Assembly: GCA_015548865.1 (NCBI GenBank)
Contig: JADMXW010000013.1
Span: forward strand, 100,434-164,433
DNA: 64,000 nt
DNA from: Serratia marcescens
Lineage (GTDB): Bacteria > Pseudomonadota > Gammaproteobacteria > Enterobacterales > Enterobacteriaceae
Reading direction: 5' to 3'
This document shows positions 18,227-26,958 of the stretch, in pieces. How positions within the stretch are numbered: position 1 is the first letter of the stretch; each line of letters begins with the position of its first letter. The notes beneath the pieces were generated by a model. The model was not told the origin of the DNA. It did no database searches and saw nothing but the letters and a program-made list of their open reading frames with translations. The position numbers and the translations under genes were made by a program.

Positions 18227-19167
18227 AGCGCGCCCGTCGCCTCCGCGCCGCAATTGCGGCCCTCATGCTTGGAACCGCATCGTCGGCCTTCGCGCTCAAC
18301 ACAGCCACGATCACGGCTTCGGCCCTGTCTCCGGACTGCCTCGAATACCGGGTCGTCGGGATCTGCTACTGGCTGTTCTGCACCACCTTCGGCTGCTCAG
18401 TGCGGACATCGGTGAAGGTGCGTCACTACGTGCCGGACGCCGTGGTATCCAGCTATGCCAATACGGGCGAGAACCCGTGGCTCGAAGTGCGGGCCATGAG
18501 CATGCCGAACACCACGGCGCAGGCCGGCGGCGATGGCACGACGAACCAGGACCACGAAAACAACCTGTCGAAGTTCAAGAACGCTGACGTGATCGGCCAC
18601 CCCGGCGGCACGGTCCTGGGTCAGCTCGCCAGCGCTTCGGGCTATTCCTGCGAAGGTGCCGGCACGGCTTTCATGCCATACCTGCTGAGCACGCTCGACA
18701 CGGTAGCCTGGCGCTACAACGTGCCGGAGGCCGTCTATCCGGAGGCGCTGATCCCCGGCATGCGCGAGATCGGCGCGCGAACTTCTCTGAACCTGTGGGG
18801 TGCCGTCTATCCACGGGGCGGTTTCCTGCACCAGACCGACGATTACAAGAGCGGAGCCGTAGTCGCGCAGCGCGCCGGCGATATCGTCACCCGCCGTGGC
18901 CAGATCCACGTCTACCAGCCCCTGCTTGCCACCTCTCGCGACGGCTACTGGCCCGCAGGCGAGCTTGTCGAAGGCGACGCCTCCACGGGCAAGTGGCAGG
19001 AACTGACGCCCACGATGTCCAGTTCGTGCGCCGTCTTCCCGCATTCGAACCAGCGCGTCCAGGCCCCGCAGGGTGACTATGCCTGGGCGCTCTGGCGGCC
19101 CTACAGCTGCTGCCAGCGCCGGGGTCAGACATTCCTTGGCAGCGTCGACTTCAGTGGAGGCTCCTGA
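18223..19167 (+). CDS. ICE conjugation protein, TIGR03756 family (TraU-like)
   Basis: A 314-residue periplasmic protein with a signal peptide (LGTASSAFALN) and many cysteines (SPDCLEYRVVGICYWLFC, FGC, YSC, SSCAVF, SCCQRR), as in TraU. These likely form disulfides, which fits the DsbA-like gene of the same element. Translation is coupled to the preceding gene by an ATGA overlap, and the next gene starts two bases after its stop. Needed in family relatives for DNA transfer and pilus assembly. Confidence 0.87.
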   Translation: MKRARRLRAAIAALMLGTASSAFALNTATITASALSPDCLEYRVVGICYWLFCTTFGCSVRTSVKVRHYVPDAVVSSYANTGENPWLEVRAMSMPNTTAQAGGDGTTNQDHENNLSKFKNADVIGHPGGTVLGQLASASGYSCEGAGTAFMPYLLSTLDTVAWRYNVPEAVYPEALIPGMREIGARTSLNLWGAVYPRGGFLHQTDDYKSGAVVAQRAGDIVTRRGQIHVYQPLLATSRDGYWPAGELVEGDASTGKWQELTPTMSSSCAVFPHSNQRVQAPQGDYAWALWRPYSCCQRRGQTFLGSVDFSGGS

Positions 19168-19168
19168 G

Positions 19169-20575
19169 ATGACTTCACGTTCTCCTACTCCTGCCATTCG
19201 CAAACATCTGCGCCGGAGCCTGCTCGTTTGCGCCCTGACAGCGGCATGCTCCGGCGCCGTCGCCCAGACGAGCGTCAACGAATACGGGCTGCAACATCGT
19301 GGCAGCGTGATTGGCGACGATGTGCTGTACAGCATCGGCGGTGGCCGGGCCGTATCGATGACGGGCGCTGCCAACATGCGCTCGATCGGCGTTGGCGTTG
19401 GCTGGAACAGCAACCTCATTTGCGGCGACATGAGCCTCACCACCACGCTGCAGAACCAGTTGAACGGCATCACCAACGGGTTCCAGACCATCATGTCGAA
19501 CGTGATCCAGAACGCCACCAGCGCGGTGGCTTCGCTGCCTGCGCTGATCATCCAGCGCGCCGATCCCGGGCTCTATAACCTGCTCACCAACGGTGTCCTG
19601 CAAGCCAGGCTGGATTTCGACCGCTCGAAACTCACCTGCAGGGCGATCGCGAACAGGATGGCCGACATGGCCGGTGGCCAGCTCGGCTGGGACCAACTCG
19701 CGGAAGGCATGGCGCTCAAGAAGGCGGTTGCCAGCACCGATGCGGTTTCCGCGATCGAGGAGGCGGAGAGCAGCAAGGGCAATGAGGGCGTGCCGTGGGT
19801 CGGTGGCGAAAATGCCGGCGGTTCGGGCCAGGCGCCCATCCGCGTGGTCGCTGACGTGACGCGGGCCGGCTACAACCTCGTCAACGGCCGTAGCGTCGAT
19901 GACACCTCGTCCATCGATTCCGGCAGTTGCGGCGACCGGCTGACGTGCCAGACCTGGAGTTCTCCGCAGGCTGCTGTCACCTGGGCCACTCGTGTCCTGG
20001 GAGAGCAGGAGCAGCGCACCTGCGAGAGCTGCACCAAGACGCAGACCACGCCCGGCGTCGGGCTGACCCCGCTCATCCAGGAAGAGTACGAGACCAAACT
20101 GGAAAGCCTGCAGGAACTGATCTCGGGCAGCCAATCGATGAGCTTCGACAATCTGCAGAAAGCCAGCAGCACGTCCCTGCCGATCACCCGCGGCGTGATC
20201 GAAGCGCTGCGGGATGAGCCAGATCAGGACATCCTCGCAAGGCGCCTCGCTTCCGAGGTGGCTCTCGCCAGCGTGCTGGAAAAAGCCTTGCTGCTTCAGC
20301 GCACGCTGCTGACCGGACGGATGGAGCCGAATGTGGCAGCGAACGAAATGGCCCAGGTGGCGGTCACGCAGGAGAGCGACATTCTCGACCGCGAGATCAA
20401 CAACCTCAAGACCGAGCTCGAACTGCGCCGTGAGCTGGCCAACAACTCCCCGATGCAGATCATCCAGCGCCACAGCACCCGGGCCGCAGGTTCGCGCGGC
20501 GTCTACCAGGGCGATCCCATCCCCAATCGCCTCGACGAGTTGCAGCGTTCGCAATCGGGAGGAAGCAATCCATGA
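19169..20575 (+). CDS. ICE conjugation protein, TIGR03755 family (TraH-like)
   Basis: A 468-residue exported protein (hydrophobic signal SLLVCALTAACSGAVAQ). The N-terminal half is glycine/asparagine-rich, and the C-terminal half is largely helical. A CESC motif (TCESCTKTQ) lies near the middle. Length and gene order match TIGR03755 (PFL_4711). A reading frame extends 96 bases upstream, but the ATG after GGAGGCTCCTGAG is the natural start. Its end overlaps the start of the small membrane protein gene. Confidence 0.85.
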   Translation: MTSRSPTPAIRKHLRRSLLVCALTAACSGAVAQTSVNEYGLQHRGSVIGDDVLYSIGGGRAVSMTGAANMRSIGVGVGWNSNLICGDMSLTTTLQNQLNGITNGFQTIMSNVIQNATSAVASLPALIIQRADPGLYNLLTNGVLQARLDFDRSKLTCRAIANRMADMAGGQLGWDQLAEGMALKKAVASTDAVSAIEEAESSKGNEGVPWVGGENAGGSGQAPIRVVADVTRAGYNLVNGRSVDDTSSIDSGSCGDRLTCQTWSSPQAAVTWATRVLGEQEQRTCESCTKTQTTPGVGLTPLIQEEYETKLESLQELISGSQSMSFDNLQKASSTSLPITRGVIEALRDEPDQDILARRLASEVALASVLEKALLLQRTLLTGRMEPNVAANEMAQVAVTQESDILDREINNLKTELELRRELANNSPMQIIQRHSTRAAGSRGVYQGDPIPNRLDELQRSQSGGSNP

Positions 20576-20922
20576 TCCCGGCCTGGCTTCGCATGCGGTG
20601 GCTGTTCAATCGCCGTGTCGGTTACGCACTGCTCTGGACGGTCCTGCTGCTCGTTGTGGCGATCACCATCAACGTGATCGGCATCCGTGTGCTGGGCAGC
20701 ATCGAGAGCTGGGAGCGCTGGATGGACGACCATACCGGCTATTTCCTGGCCTGGCGCCTGTTGCTCTACGTGGGCATCGCCTGCGGATGGCGATGGATGC
20801 GCAAACGGGTTCTGGCGCGCGAACCCGGCACGGAATCGCATGAACGCCTCATCCGTGTCGAAATCGCCGGTGTGGCGGCTCTGGCCGTTCTCGAAGGCAG
20901 CTTGTTGCTGCAATCCATTTAG
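20572..20922 (+). CDS. Small ICE membrane protein of the conjugation block
   Basis: A 116-residue integral membrane protein with about three hydrophobic helices (VGYALLWTVLLLVVAITI; YFLAWRLLLYVGIAC; IAGVAALAVLEGSLLL). It starts inside the stop of the TIGR03755 gene and is followed after 13 bases by the TraG-like gene. Such a small gene is regularly found at this place in GI3-like ICEs. I do not know a specific function. Confidence 0.75.
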   Translation: MIPAWLRMRWLFNRRVGYALLWTVLLLVVAITINVIGIRVLGSIESWERWMDDHTGYFLAWRLLLYVGIACGWRWMRKRVLAREPGTESHERLIRVEIAGVAALAVLEGSLLLQSI

Positions 20923-20935
20923 GGCGGAGGACACG

Positions 20936-22453
20936 ATGACGCTCTACACGTCCGACTACCTGGAGTATTACCTCACCCTCGTCGGGTGGATCGTCCACAA
21001 CGGCATCTGGTCGGTTCTGGTCGCCAGCGGCCTGTTCGCACTTCCGTTTCTCGCCATCGTGATTCAGGAATGGCTGAAAGCGCGCGCGGAAGGGGCAGAC
21101 GAAGGCAACAAAGGCGTGCTCTCCTCGATGCGGATAGAAAACAGGGTGTTCGTCGCCATCGTCGTGATCATGTTCGCCGGCATTCCGTTCATCGACGTGG
21201 ATCTCAACACCATCAGCTTCGACCAGTCCCGCTCCAGCCAGTGCCAGGTGAACGTTCCCGCGCCCAGCGATACCGGCTGGGGCCAGTCATTCACCACGCT
21301 CAACAACCAGTCCGCCAAAGTGCCGGTCTGGTGGTTCTTCATGCACTCGATCTCCAAGGCGGTCACGAGCGCCGCCGTCGCGGCGATCCCGTGCGGAACC
21401 GACCTGCGGCAGATGAGGATGGACATCGACAACACCCGTATCGACGATCCCCTGCTGGCTCAGGAGGTGACGGATTTCGCGCTCAACTGCTACGGCCCGG
21501 CGCGGGCCAAGCTGTTCATGAACCGGCCGGACCTCAGTGAGGAGCAGATGGCGGACGTCAGCTGGATCGGCTCCAACTACTTTGTCGATACGCCGGGATA
21601 CTACGACACCTACCGCTCCAGCACGCCTCGCGAGTCCTGGCCTTACGATGACAGTCGCGACGCCGGACTGACCGAGGTGCCGAGCGGCGCCGGGTATCCA
21701 AATTGCAGGGAATGGTGGTCGGATGGCTCAACCGGCCTGCGTGCCCGCCTGCTGGCTCAGGTCGATCCCAATCTGCTTTCGCGCATGGCGAACTGGGCCG
21801 GCTTCATCTCCAGGACCGAACTGGACGATTCCGTGATCCGCGCCATCGCTGCACCGCGGCAGCAGAAGCTGAATCAGGGCGCCGTCTACACCGACTACGG
21901 CGGACAGATCGATAAGACCTTGCCGAATATCGTGACACGGGGCGCGGGCGATGTGGGGATGGCGGTTGGCGCCTTGGGTTTCTTCCCAGCGATGGACGTC
22001 ATGCGCCAGGCGCTGCCCATGTCGTTGTCGCTGCTCAAGATGGCGCTGGTGATCTGCATTCCGCTCGTCCTGGTGATCGGCACCTATGACCTGAAAACCC
22101 TGGTCACGGTGAGCGTGGTGCAGTTCGCACTGTTCTTCGTCGACTTCTGGTTCCAATTGGCACGCTGGGTCGATTCCACGATCCTGGACGCGCTCTATGG
22201 CTGGGGATGGGGCTACAACCGCCCGATGACCAATTTCGATCCGGTGATGGGGCTGAACAATGCGTTCGGCGATCTGCTGTTGAATTTCGTCATGGCAACG
22301 ATGTTCCTGGTGTTGCCTGGGTTCTGGCTCGCCGCGTTGACATGGGTTGGCGTGCGCGCGGCTGGAATAGTTTCCGCCTTTTCGAACAGCACCAAAGACG
22401 CAGCATCGGCTGGAGGGAAAGGACCTGCCGTCATCTCAAGCAAGCTGAAGTAG
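20936..22453 (+). CDS. TraG N-terminal-domain conjugation membrane protein
   Basis: A 505-residue inner-membrane protein. Hydrophobic helices near the N-terminus (WIVHNGIWSVLVASGLFALPFLAIV; VFVAIVVIMFAGIPFI) and a group of three or more near the C-terminus flank a long periplasmic segment. This matches the TraG_N domain protein that ends the MPF-G block. In the F system TraG acts in mating-pair stabilisation and entry exclusion; this shorter protein carries only the N-terminal part. The ATG is preceded by GGCGGAGG. The gene ends eight bases from the convergent DUF3742 gene. Confidence 0.88.
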   Translation: MTLYTSDYLEYYLTLVGWIVHNGIWSVLVASGLFALPFLAIVIQEWLKARAEGADEGNKGVLSSMRIENRVFVAIVVIMFAGIPFIDVDLNTISFDQSRSSQCQVNVPAPSDTGWGQSFTTLNNQSAKVPVWWFFMHSISKAVTSAAVAAIPCGTDLRQMRMDIDNTRIDDPLLAQEVTDFALNCYGPARAKLFMNRPDLSEEQMADVSWIGSNYFVDTPGYYDTYRSSTPRESWPYDDSRDAGLTEVPSGAGYPNCREWWSDGSTGLRARLLAQVDPNLLSRMANWAGFISRTELDDSVIRAIAAPRQQKLNQGAVYTDYGGQIDKTLPNIVTRGAGDVGMAVGALGFFPAMDVMRQALPMSLSLLKMALVICIPLVLVIGTYDLKTLVTVSVVQFALFFVDFWFQLARWVDSTILDALYGWGWGYNRPMTNFDPVMGLNNAFGDLLLNFVMATMFLVLPGFWLAALTWVGVRAAGIVSAFSNSTKDAASAGGKGPAVISSKLK

Positions 22454-22460
22454 CTGGCGT

Positions 22461-22841
22461 TCAGAGGTCCTTTTCATCGGGAAAGTCAGGATGATCAGTA
22501 TCGTTGTAAGGCACCGGGTCGTATCCTGGTGTCTCGCGGAGATCTTCCTGACTGGTAAACACCCACATCTTTTCTTCCTCAGCGTCGCCACGTCCGGCTG
22601 ACCAGGCAACTGCAACAGCGAACAGGAGCAGCAAGGCGAGCCAGAAGGCGACGTAGAAGAAAACGCCCAGCACAGCGAGCTTGACGGCCCACACCAGAAC
22701 GGTTGCGACACCCGTCGGCGCGCCAACCGAAACCAGCCAGCGTGCGGCTTTCTTCTCCAACCGGGCATAACCACGCCAGGCACGCCCCATGCCACTACCG
22801 AGCCGGTAGGCCCATCGTTTGTTGTGTGCGTGCGTTGCCAT
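22461..22841 (-). CDS. DUF3742 family membrane protein of the ICE backbone
   Basis: A 126-residue protein with basic residues at the N-terminus and a double hydrophobic segment (TGVATVLVWAVKLAVLGVFFYVAF plus WLALLLLFAVAVAW), ending in an acidic, hydrophilic tail (YNDTDHPDFPDEKDL). This is the DUF3742 protein found between the TraG-like gene and the relaxase in this ICE family. Of two nearby ATGs the second was chosen because GAGG lies eight bases before it. Its function is unknown. Confidence 0.8.
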   Translation of the reverse strand: MATHAHNKRWAYRLGSGMGRAWRGYARLEKKAARWLVSVGAPTGVATVLVWAVKLAVLGVFFYVAFWLALLLLFAVAVAWSAGRGDAEEEKMWVFTSQEDLRETPGYDPVPYNDTDHPDFPDEKDL

Positions 22842-22976
22842 GGTCATATCCTCGCTTCTCATTGCTGCATCAGTTCATGGTTGAAATATCTTCCTCTGTC
22901 GTTCGCAGACGGATTGGAGGCTCTTCCTCCTTGCATCAGACCTCCGCAAGGGAGCTTTGTTCATTCGCTAATGGCT

Positions 22977-23399
22977 TCATCTAGGCTTCCACGGGTCGAC
23001 CACCGTGATGCCACAGTCCACGAAGTCCTTGACGTTACGGGTTGCGAGGCCGGCGCCTCGCGATTTTGCGATCGCCGCGATCATGGCGTCGAACTGGCTG
23101 ATCGACTTGCCCGCCAGTTTGCGTGACGTTGCGATTTCCGCGTAGGCATCGGCTGCATCATTGTCGAAGCCCAGCACCTGCCCGGCCATATCCGAAGCGA
23201 ATATCCCGTGGATCGCGTCCAGCAGCGTGGCTTTGCGCTGACCATCCGGCAGCAGGCGAGCTCCGTACAGCAGCTCCGCCCGCGTCACTGTCGTGGTGAA
23301 CAGCGCTGAGCGAGGTTGCTCTGCCAGCCACGCCAAGGCAAGCGCATCTGGTACGGGCCGAAGTGTTTCGGACAGAACATTGGTATCCAGGACAATCAT
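22977..23399 (-). CDS. PIN-domain toxin ribonuclease (VapC/FitB-like)
   Basis: A 140-residue PIN-domain RNase. The conserved acidic residues are visible: Asp in MIVLDTNVLSE, Glu in TRAELLYG, Asp in ISQFDAMIAA and Asp in RNVKDFVD. These coordinate the metal ions that cleave RNA. The start overlaps the antitoxin stop by four bases, giving a coupled toxin-antitoxin operon. On an ICE such a pair typically counters loss of the element. Confidence 0.9.
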   Translation of the reverse strand: MIVLDTNVLSETLRPVPDALALAWLAEQPRSALFTTTVTRAELLYGARLLPDGQRKATLLDAIHGIFASDMAGQVLGFDNDAADAYAEIATSRKLAGKSISQFDAMIAAIAKSRGAGLATRNVKDFVDCGITVVDPWKPR

Positions 23400-23650
23400 G
23401 CCCCCAACTCCGGCGGGTTGCGGATGGCCTCGCGACTCGGCAGTTCCAACTCGATCCCACCCAACGGCTCCACCCGCGCACGGATTGCCTCGACCAGAGA
23501 ACTCCCACGCGAAGTCTCGGTAGACAAAGCGGCCCGCAAAATATCGCGCGCCTCATCCTCCATCGAGCGGCCATGCTGGGCGGCCTGTACGCGGAGACGC
23601 GCCTTCAACGCCTCATCAATATTGCGGATGGTCATTGTCGTCATCGCCAT
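23396..23650 (-). CDS. FitA-like ribbon-helix-helix antitoxin
   Basis: An 84-residue protein whose N-terminus (MTIRNIDEALKARLRVQAAQ, then SMEDEARDILRAAL) is a ribbon-helix-helix DNA-binding domain of the FitA type; the C-terminus would wrap the PIN toxin. It should bind palindromes just upstream of its own start and repress the pair, as in FitAB and VapBC systems. Confidence 0.88.
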   Translation of the reverse strand: MAMTTMTIRNIDEALKARLRVQAAQHGRSMEDEARDILRAALSTETSRGSSLVEAIRARVEPLGGIELELPSREAIRNPPELGA

Positions 23651-23660
23651 AGCACACCTC

Positions 23661-23695
23661 CATCAGTCATTGATGACATATTAGTCATTGACTAA
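23661..23695. promoter_or_regulatory. Candidate operator of the FitAB-like pair
   Basis: Two adjacent inverted repeats lie directly upstream of the antitoxin gene: CATCA-GTCAT-TGATG (23661-23675) and the perfect palindrome TTAGTCATTGACTAA (23681-23695). They share the core GTCATTGA. Spaced paired half-sites are usual for ribbon-helix-helix antitoxin autoregulation. Confidence 0.55.
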
Positions 23696-23770
23696 TGGAA
23701 ATGCAAGATGGCTGCTCTCGCATCAGCCTGCCTGTGAGACGGCAGGGATCGCATCGACTGCAGGCGGTTC

Positions 23771-24019
23771 TCAATGCTGCGTTGCAGGCATCAAATCGCC
23801 AGCCACATCGAGATCGATACGCTTCAGCTTCTCCAGCAAATCATAAAATTCACGCTCACCGCCCAGAATACGAGTGAACACCGCGCACTGGCAGATGAGA
23901 GAGTCGAGCAACAGACGCTGGTCCAGCGCAGTGTCGCATTCGGCTACGCCCGACAGGATAAGCGAGTACGCACGCTGCGCATGAATGCTGGTTTTCTTGT
24001 TGCTGTCCGAGTGATCCAT
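23771..24019 (-). CDS. Small hypothetical ICE protein
   Basis: An 82-residue, mostly helical protein with a strong ribosome site (GGAGGGG five bases before the ATG), so it is probably real. No domain recognised. The sequence contains a leucine-rich middle (LDQRLLLDSLICQ) and an acidic/basic C-terminal helix. It lies between the toxin-antitoxin pair and the relaxase, divergent from the relaxase, near the proposed transfer origin. Confidence 0.6.
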   Translation of the reverse strand: MDHSDSNKKTSIHAQRAYSLILSGVAECDTALDQRLLLDSLICQCAVFTRILGGEREFYDLLEKLKRIDLDVAGDLMPATQH

Positions 24020-24091
24020 GCCGTCCCCTCCATGGCTTTAATCCCCGCGCCATTCGGAATGGAATCCGACAGATGGCGGCGACCCGCAGGG

Positions 24092-24185
24092 GTGAGAAAC
24101 CGGCTGATACCAGACCGACCAGACGCATGCGTCTGCCCTACGGATCGCCATAACGCGACCCGCTGGTATCAATTCGGGTTCTCAC
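24092..24185. other. Candidate origin of transfer: long interrupted inverted repeat
   Basis: Arms at 24092-24113 (GTGAGAAACCGGCTGATACC plus AG) and 24163-24185 (CTGGTATCAATTCGGGTTCTCAC) can pair over about 20 bases with a few mismatches. Inside the loop is a perfect 16-base palindrome, CAGACGCATGCGTCTG (24120-24135). The region is non-coding and lies about 330 bases upstream of the MobH relaxase gene. Inverted repeats in such a place are typical of oriT; a structured regulatory RNA is the alternative. No nick site can be assigned. Confidence 0.45.
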
Positions 24186-24510
24186 ACCCGGCGCCGATGA
24201 GCGGCGCACAGCAAGGATTGCACATCGCAATTTGCTGGATCAATCAAAAGATTAGATTTTCCAGATAGATAAGCACTGTCACGCTCTTGTTGTCGCAGTC
24301 AGAAATGCACGCGCCTGACCATCCGCGCAGGACGACAAAGGGATGCCTCCAGTACCGCATTCTTGCTCGCTGCCGCTGGCCCACGGGGCTATATCAAAGG
24401 GCTTCGGCAAGGGCAAAAGGTCGGCAAGGGACAAGGGAATGGGGCCCAAGGGGAATGGGCCTACCTGAAAAGGAAAAGGCTCTCCTGCGACCTCAATTTC
24501 AGGTGCTTAC

Positions 24511-26358
24511 ATGTTCGCGCTGTTCCAACGAAAACGACCCGTGCAGGCCGCTACCGTATCGCCTGCTACTGCAACAAAAGGCAAAGGGCTGACGCGGCCG
24601 GAATCGGCCGCGTCTCTGTTGGCGACCTCTCGGCGCCAGAAGTTGCTGGAACACATCTGGCAGCGGACATCACTCTCGCGTCAACAGTTCGCGGCGCTAT
24701 ATCTTGCTCCACTGGAACGGTACGCCGAGCTGGTCCAGCAGTTCCCGGCGTCGGAATCGCATCACCACGCCTATCCTGGGGGCCTGCTCGATCACGGGCT
24801 TGAGATCGTCGCCTATGCGCTCAAGCTGCGTCAGTCCCACCTTCTTCCGGCGGGAACGACACCCGAGGACCAGGCCGCACAAGCCGAAGCCTGGACGGCT
24901 GCAACAGCCTATGCCGCGCTGCTCCATGATATTGGCAAGATCGCCGTCGATCTGCATGTCGAGATGAGCGATGGCAGCGTGTGGCACCCCTGGCACGGGC
25001 CGTTGCAGCATCCGTACCGCTTCCGCTACCGCAAGGACCGCGAATACCGCCTGCACAGTGCAGCGAGCGGATTGCTCTACAACCGATTGCTCGATCGCGA
25101 CATCCTCGACTGGCTCAGTGGCTACCGTGAACTATGGGCGGCGTTGCTTTACGTGCTGGCTGGACAGTACGAGCACGCCGGCGTGCTGGGCGAGCTGGTC
25201 ACGCAAGCCGACCGCGCCTCAGTCGCCCAGGAACTGGGCGGTGATCCCGCCAAGGCAATGGCCGCGCCGAAGCACGCTTTGCAGCGCAAATTGCTGGAAG
25301 GACTTCGCTATCTGCTCAAGGAAGAGCTGAAGCTGAACCAGCCGCAGGCATCGGATGGCTGGCTGACACAGGATGCCTTGTGGCTCGTCTCGAAGACGGT
25401 TTCGGACAAACTGCGCGCACATTTGCTGTCGCAGGGCATCGAGGGGATTCCGGCCAACAACACGGCCGTCTTCAACATCCTGCAAGACCACGGCATGCTG
25501 CAGGCCACACCTGACGACAAAGCCATCTGGAAAGCGGTCGTCACCAGCGAGGCAGGCTGGACGCACACGTTCACGCTGCTTCGGCTTGCACCGGCGCTGA
25601 TATGGGAAGGCAGCGAGCGTCCGCCGGCGTTTCAGGGAACCGTGGAGGTGGTCCAGGAAGAGGACGCAGCAGCATCCCCCGCCACATCGACCTCCGCAGA
25701 GCCGCCTTCGACTGCCAGCGTGACACCCACTCCCGCGATCTCCCCGCTTGCGCCTGCGGCACAAGCAGTCGGCAATGATGGCGTCGACGCCTTGCTCGAT
25801 TTGCTCGGAACGCCAGACATCGAGCCACCGCCCATCGCGGCACCATTAAACGAACCAACCGCGTCCGCTCAGGCTCCTGAGCCGGGCGCGCCCAAACCTG
25901 CAGCGCCGCAGCCGAAGATCGAGGCGGAAGATGCCCGAAAGTCTCCATCCGGGGAGCATTTCATTGCCTGGTTACGGCGGCATATCGAAGCCCGTAAGCT
26001 GATCATCAACGATGCCAAAGCCTTGGTGCATACGGTGGCCGATACGGTGTATCTGGTCAGTCCCGGCGTATTCCAGCGCTACGCTCAGGAGCACCCGCAG
26101 ACGGCTTTCCTTGCCAAGCAAGAACAGATCTCAGACTGGCAATGGGTGCAGAAGCGCTTTGAAAAATTGCAGTTGCACCGCAAACAGGGCAGCGGCCTCA
26201 ACATCTGGACCTGCGAAGTTACCGGGCCGCGGAAATCACGCCGACTGCATGGCTATCTGTTGGCTGATCCCACACGCCTTTTCGATGAGGTCCCACCCAA
26301 CAATCCATATTTGACTTTAACAACGACCACATCACCACCGGCATCAGGCGAATACTGA
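24511..26358 (+). CDS. mobH: MobH-type relaxase (TraI_2 domain)
   Basis: A 615-residue relaxase that would nick oriT and lead the single strand into the recipient. The N-terminal TraI domain has the MobH histidine motifs, HHAYPGGLLDHGLEI (about residues 83-97), and the HD motif HDIGK (about 138-142), which distinguishes MobH relaxases from the common tyrosine type. A Pro/Ala-rich linker (about residues 370-475) joins a C-terminal helical domain ending before STTSPPASGEY. In this ICE family mobH is normally the last conserved gene before the integrase; here about 17 kb of cargo separates the two. Confidence 0.92.
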   Translation: MFALFQRKRPVQAATVSPATATKGKGLTRPESAASLLATSRRQKLLEHIWQRTSLSRQQFAALYLAPLERYAELVQQFPASESHHHAYPGGLLDHGLEIVAYALKLRQSHLLPAGTTPEDQAAQAEAWTAATAYAALLHDIGKIAVDLHVEMSDGSVWHPWHGPLQHPYRFRYRKDREYRLHSAASGLLYNRLLDRDILDWLSGYRELWAALLYVLAGQYEHAGVLGELVTQADRASVAQELGGDPAKAMAAPKHALQRKLLEGLRYLLKEELKLNQPQASDGWLTQDALWLVSKTVSDKLRAHLLSQGIEGIPANNTAVFNILQDHGMLQATPDDKAIWKAVVTSEAGWTHTFTLLRLAPALIWEGSERPPAFQGTVEVVQEEDAAASPATSTSAEPPSTASVTPTPAISPLAPAAQAVGNDGVDALLDLLGTPDIEPPPIAAPLNEPTASAQAPEPGAPKPAAPQPKIEAEDARKSPSGEHFIAWLRRHIEARKLIINDAKALVHTVADTVYLVSPGVFQRYAQEHPQTAFLAKQEQISDWQWVQKRFEKLQLHRKQGSGLNIWTCEVTGPRKSRRLHGYLLADPTRLFDEVPPNNPYLTLTTTTSPPASGEY

Positions 26359-26696
26359 GGCGCTGCAAATTTTCCCGATTAAGCCCCCAAGGCTGCATCC
26401 AGCCATGCCTTCTCCGCCACCATTCAGGTTGACGATAGGTTCGGGAAAAAGACATTCATGAAGCGCCGAACTAGGTCTTTCGTGGGAACACTCTTCAATG
26501 ACATGTTGCGTCCAGAGGGCACGACCGAAAGCCAGTCACCTACACGACAGTACCGTAGCAATCGCATGATTCTCCAGTTGACGAAACTGAAGTCATCCAA
26601 CAAGGGGCTTTGATGAAATAACGCCGTAAAGCGGCGCCGGGAAAGATCTACCCCCGTAAGCCAATGATTATCATGAATTTATTGACTGCGGATATA

Positions 26697-26715
26697 ACGT
26701 CCGAACACATCGGAC
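26697..26715. promoter_or_regulatory. Shared operator-like palindrome, copy 1 (cargo operon)
   Basis: ACGTCCGAACACATCGGAC, with half-sites GTCCGA and TCGGAC. It differs at one base from a 19-mer upstream of the luciferase-like gene at 34851-34869. It lies about 240 bases before the operon's first ATG. The match and symmetry suggest a common regulator for both transcription units; which protein binds is not known. Confidence 0.6.
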
Positions 26716-26793
26716 ACTCATGAGAATTTACCAATACAAATTTACCGCATAGTATTCATAACGAATAATATAAGCATTCGTAACAATAGCCAC

Positions 26794-26815
26794 ATTCGGA
26801 TAACAATATCCGAAT
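26794..26815. promoter_or_regulatory. Second palindrome in the operon promoter
   Basis: ATTCGGATA-ACAA-TATCCGAAT is a perfect 9-base inverted repeat with a four-base spacer, in a very AT-rich stretch about 145 bases before the operon start. Partial copies of ATTCG/CGAAT occur just upstream (26760-26782). It may be an operator for another regulator or overlap the promoter itself. Confidence 0.45.
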
Positions 26816-26958
26816 AATGTGCTTAATTCTCTATCGAGAAAAAATAGTCATCCACGAGAATATCTTTGGATGATCTAAATGTGTCGGCGCCCTCTGATGC
26901 GCCGTCCAACCATCAATTCAATGTCGCACCACTAAGACTATTTATCAAGGGGTTAGAT

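Larger units (their letters stand above)
26359..26958 (+). promoter_or_regulatory. Leader and promoter region of the cargo operon
   Basis: A 600-base gap between mobH and the cargo operon. The G+C content falls sharply after about 26640, marking the likely cargo border. The AT-rich part holds two palindromes annotated separately. An in-frame TTG at 26866 could extend the first cargo gene, but an AAGGGG ribosome site precedes the ATG at 26959, so that region is taken as leader. Confidence 0.5.

Noticed and set aside
24287..24803. Short plus-strand frames before the relaxase gene
   Set aside because: No domain, and overlap with the relaxase start, which has a proper ribosome site.
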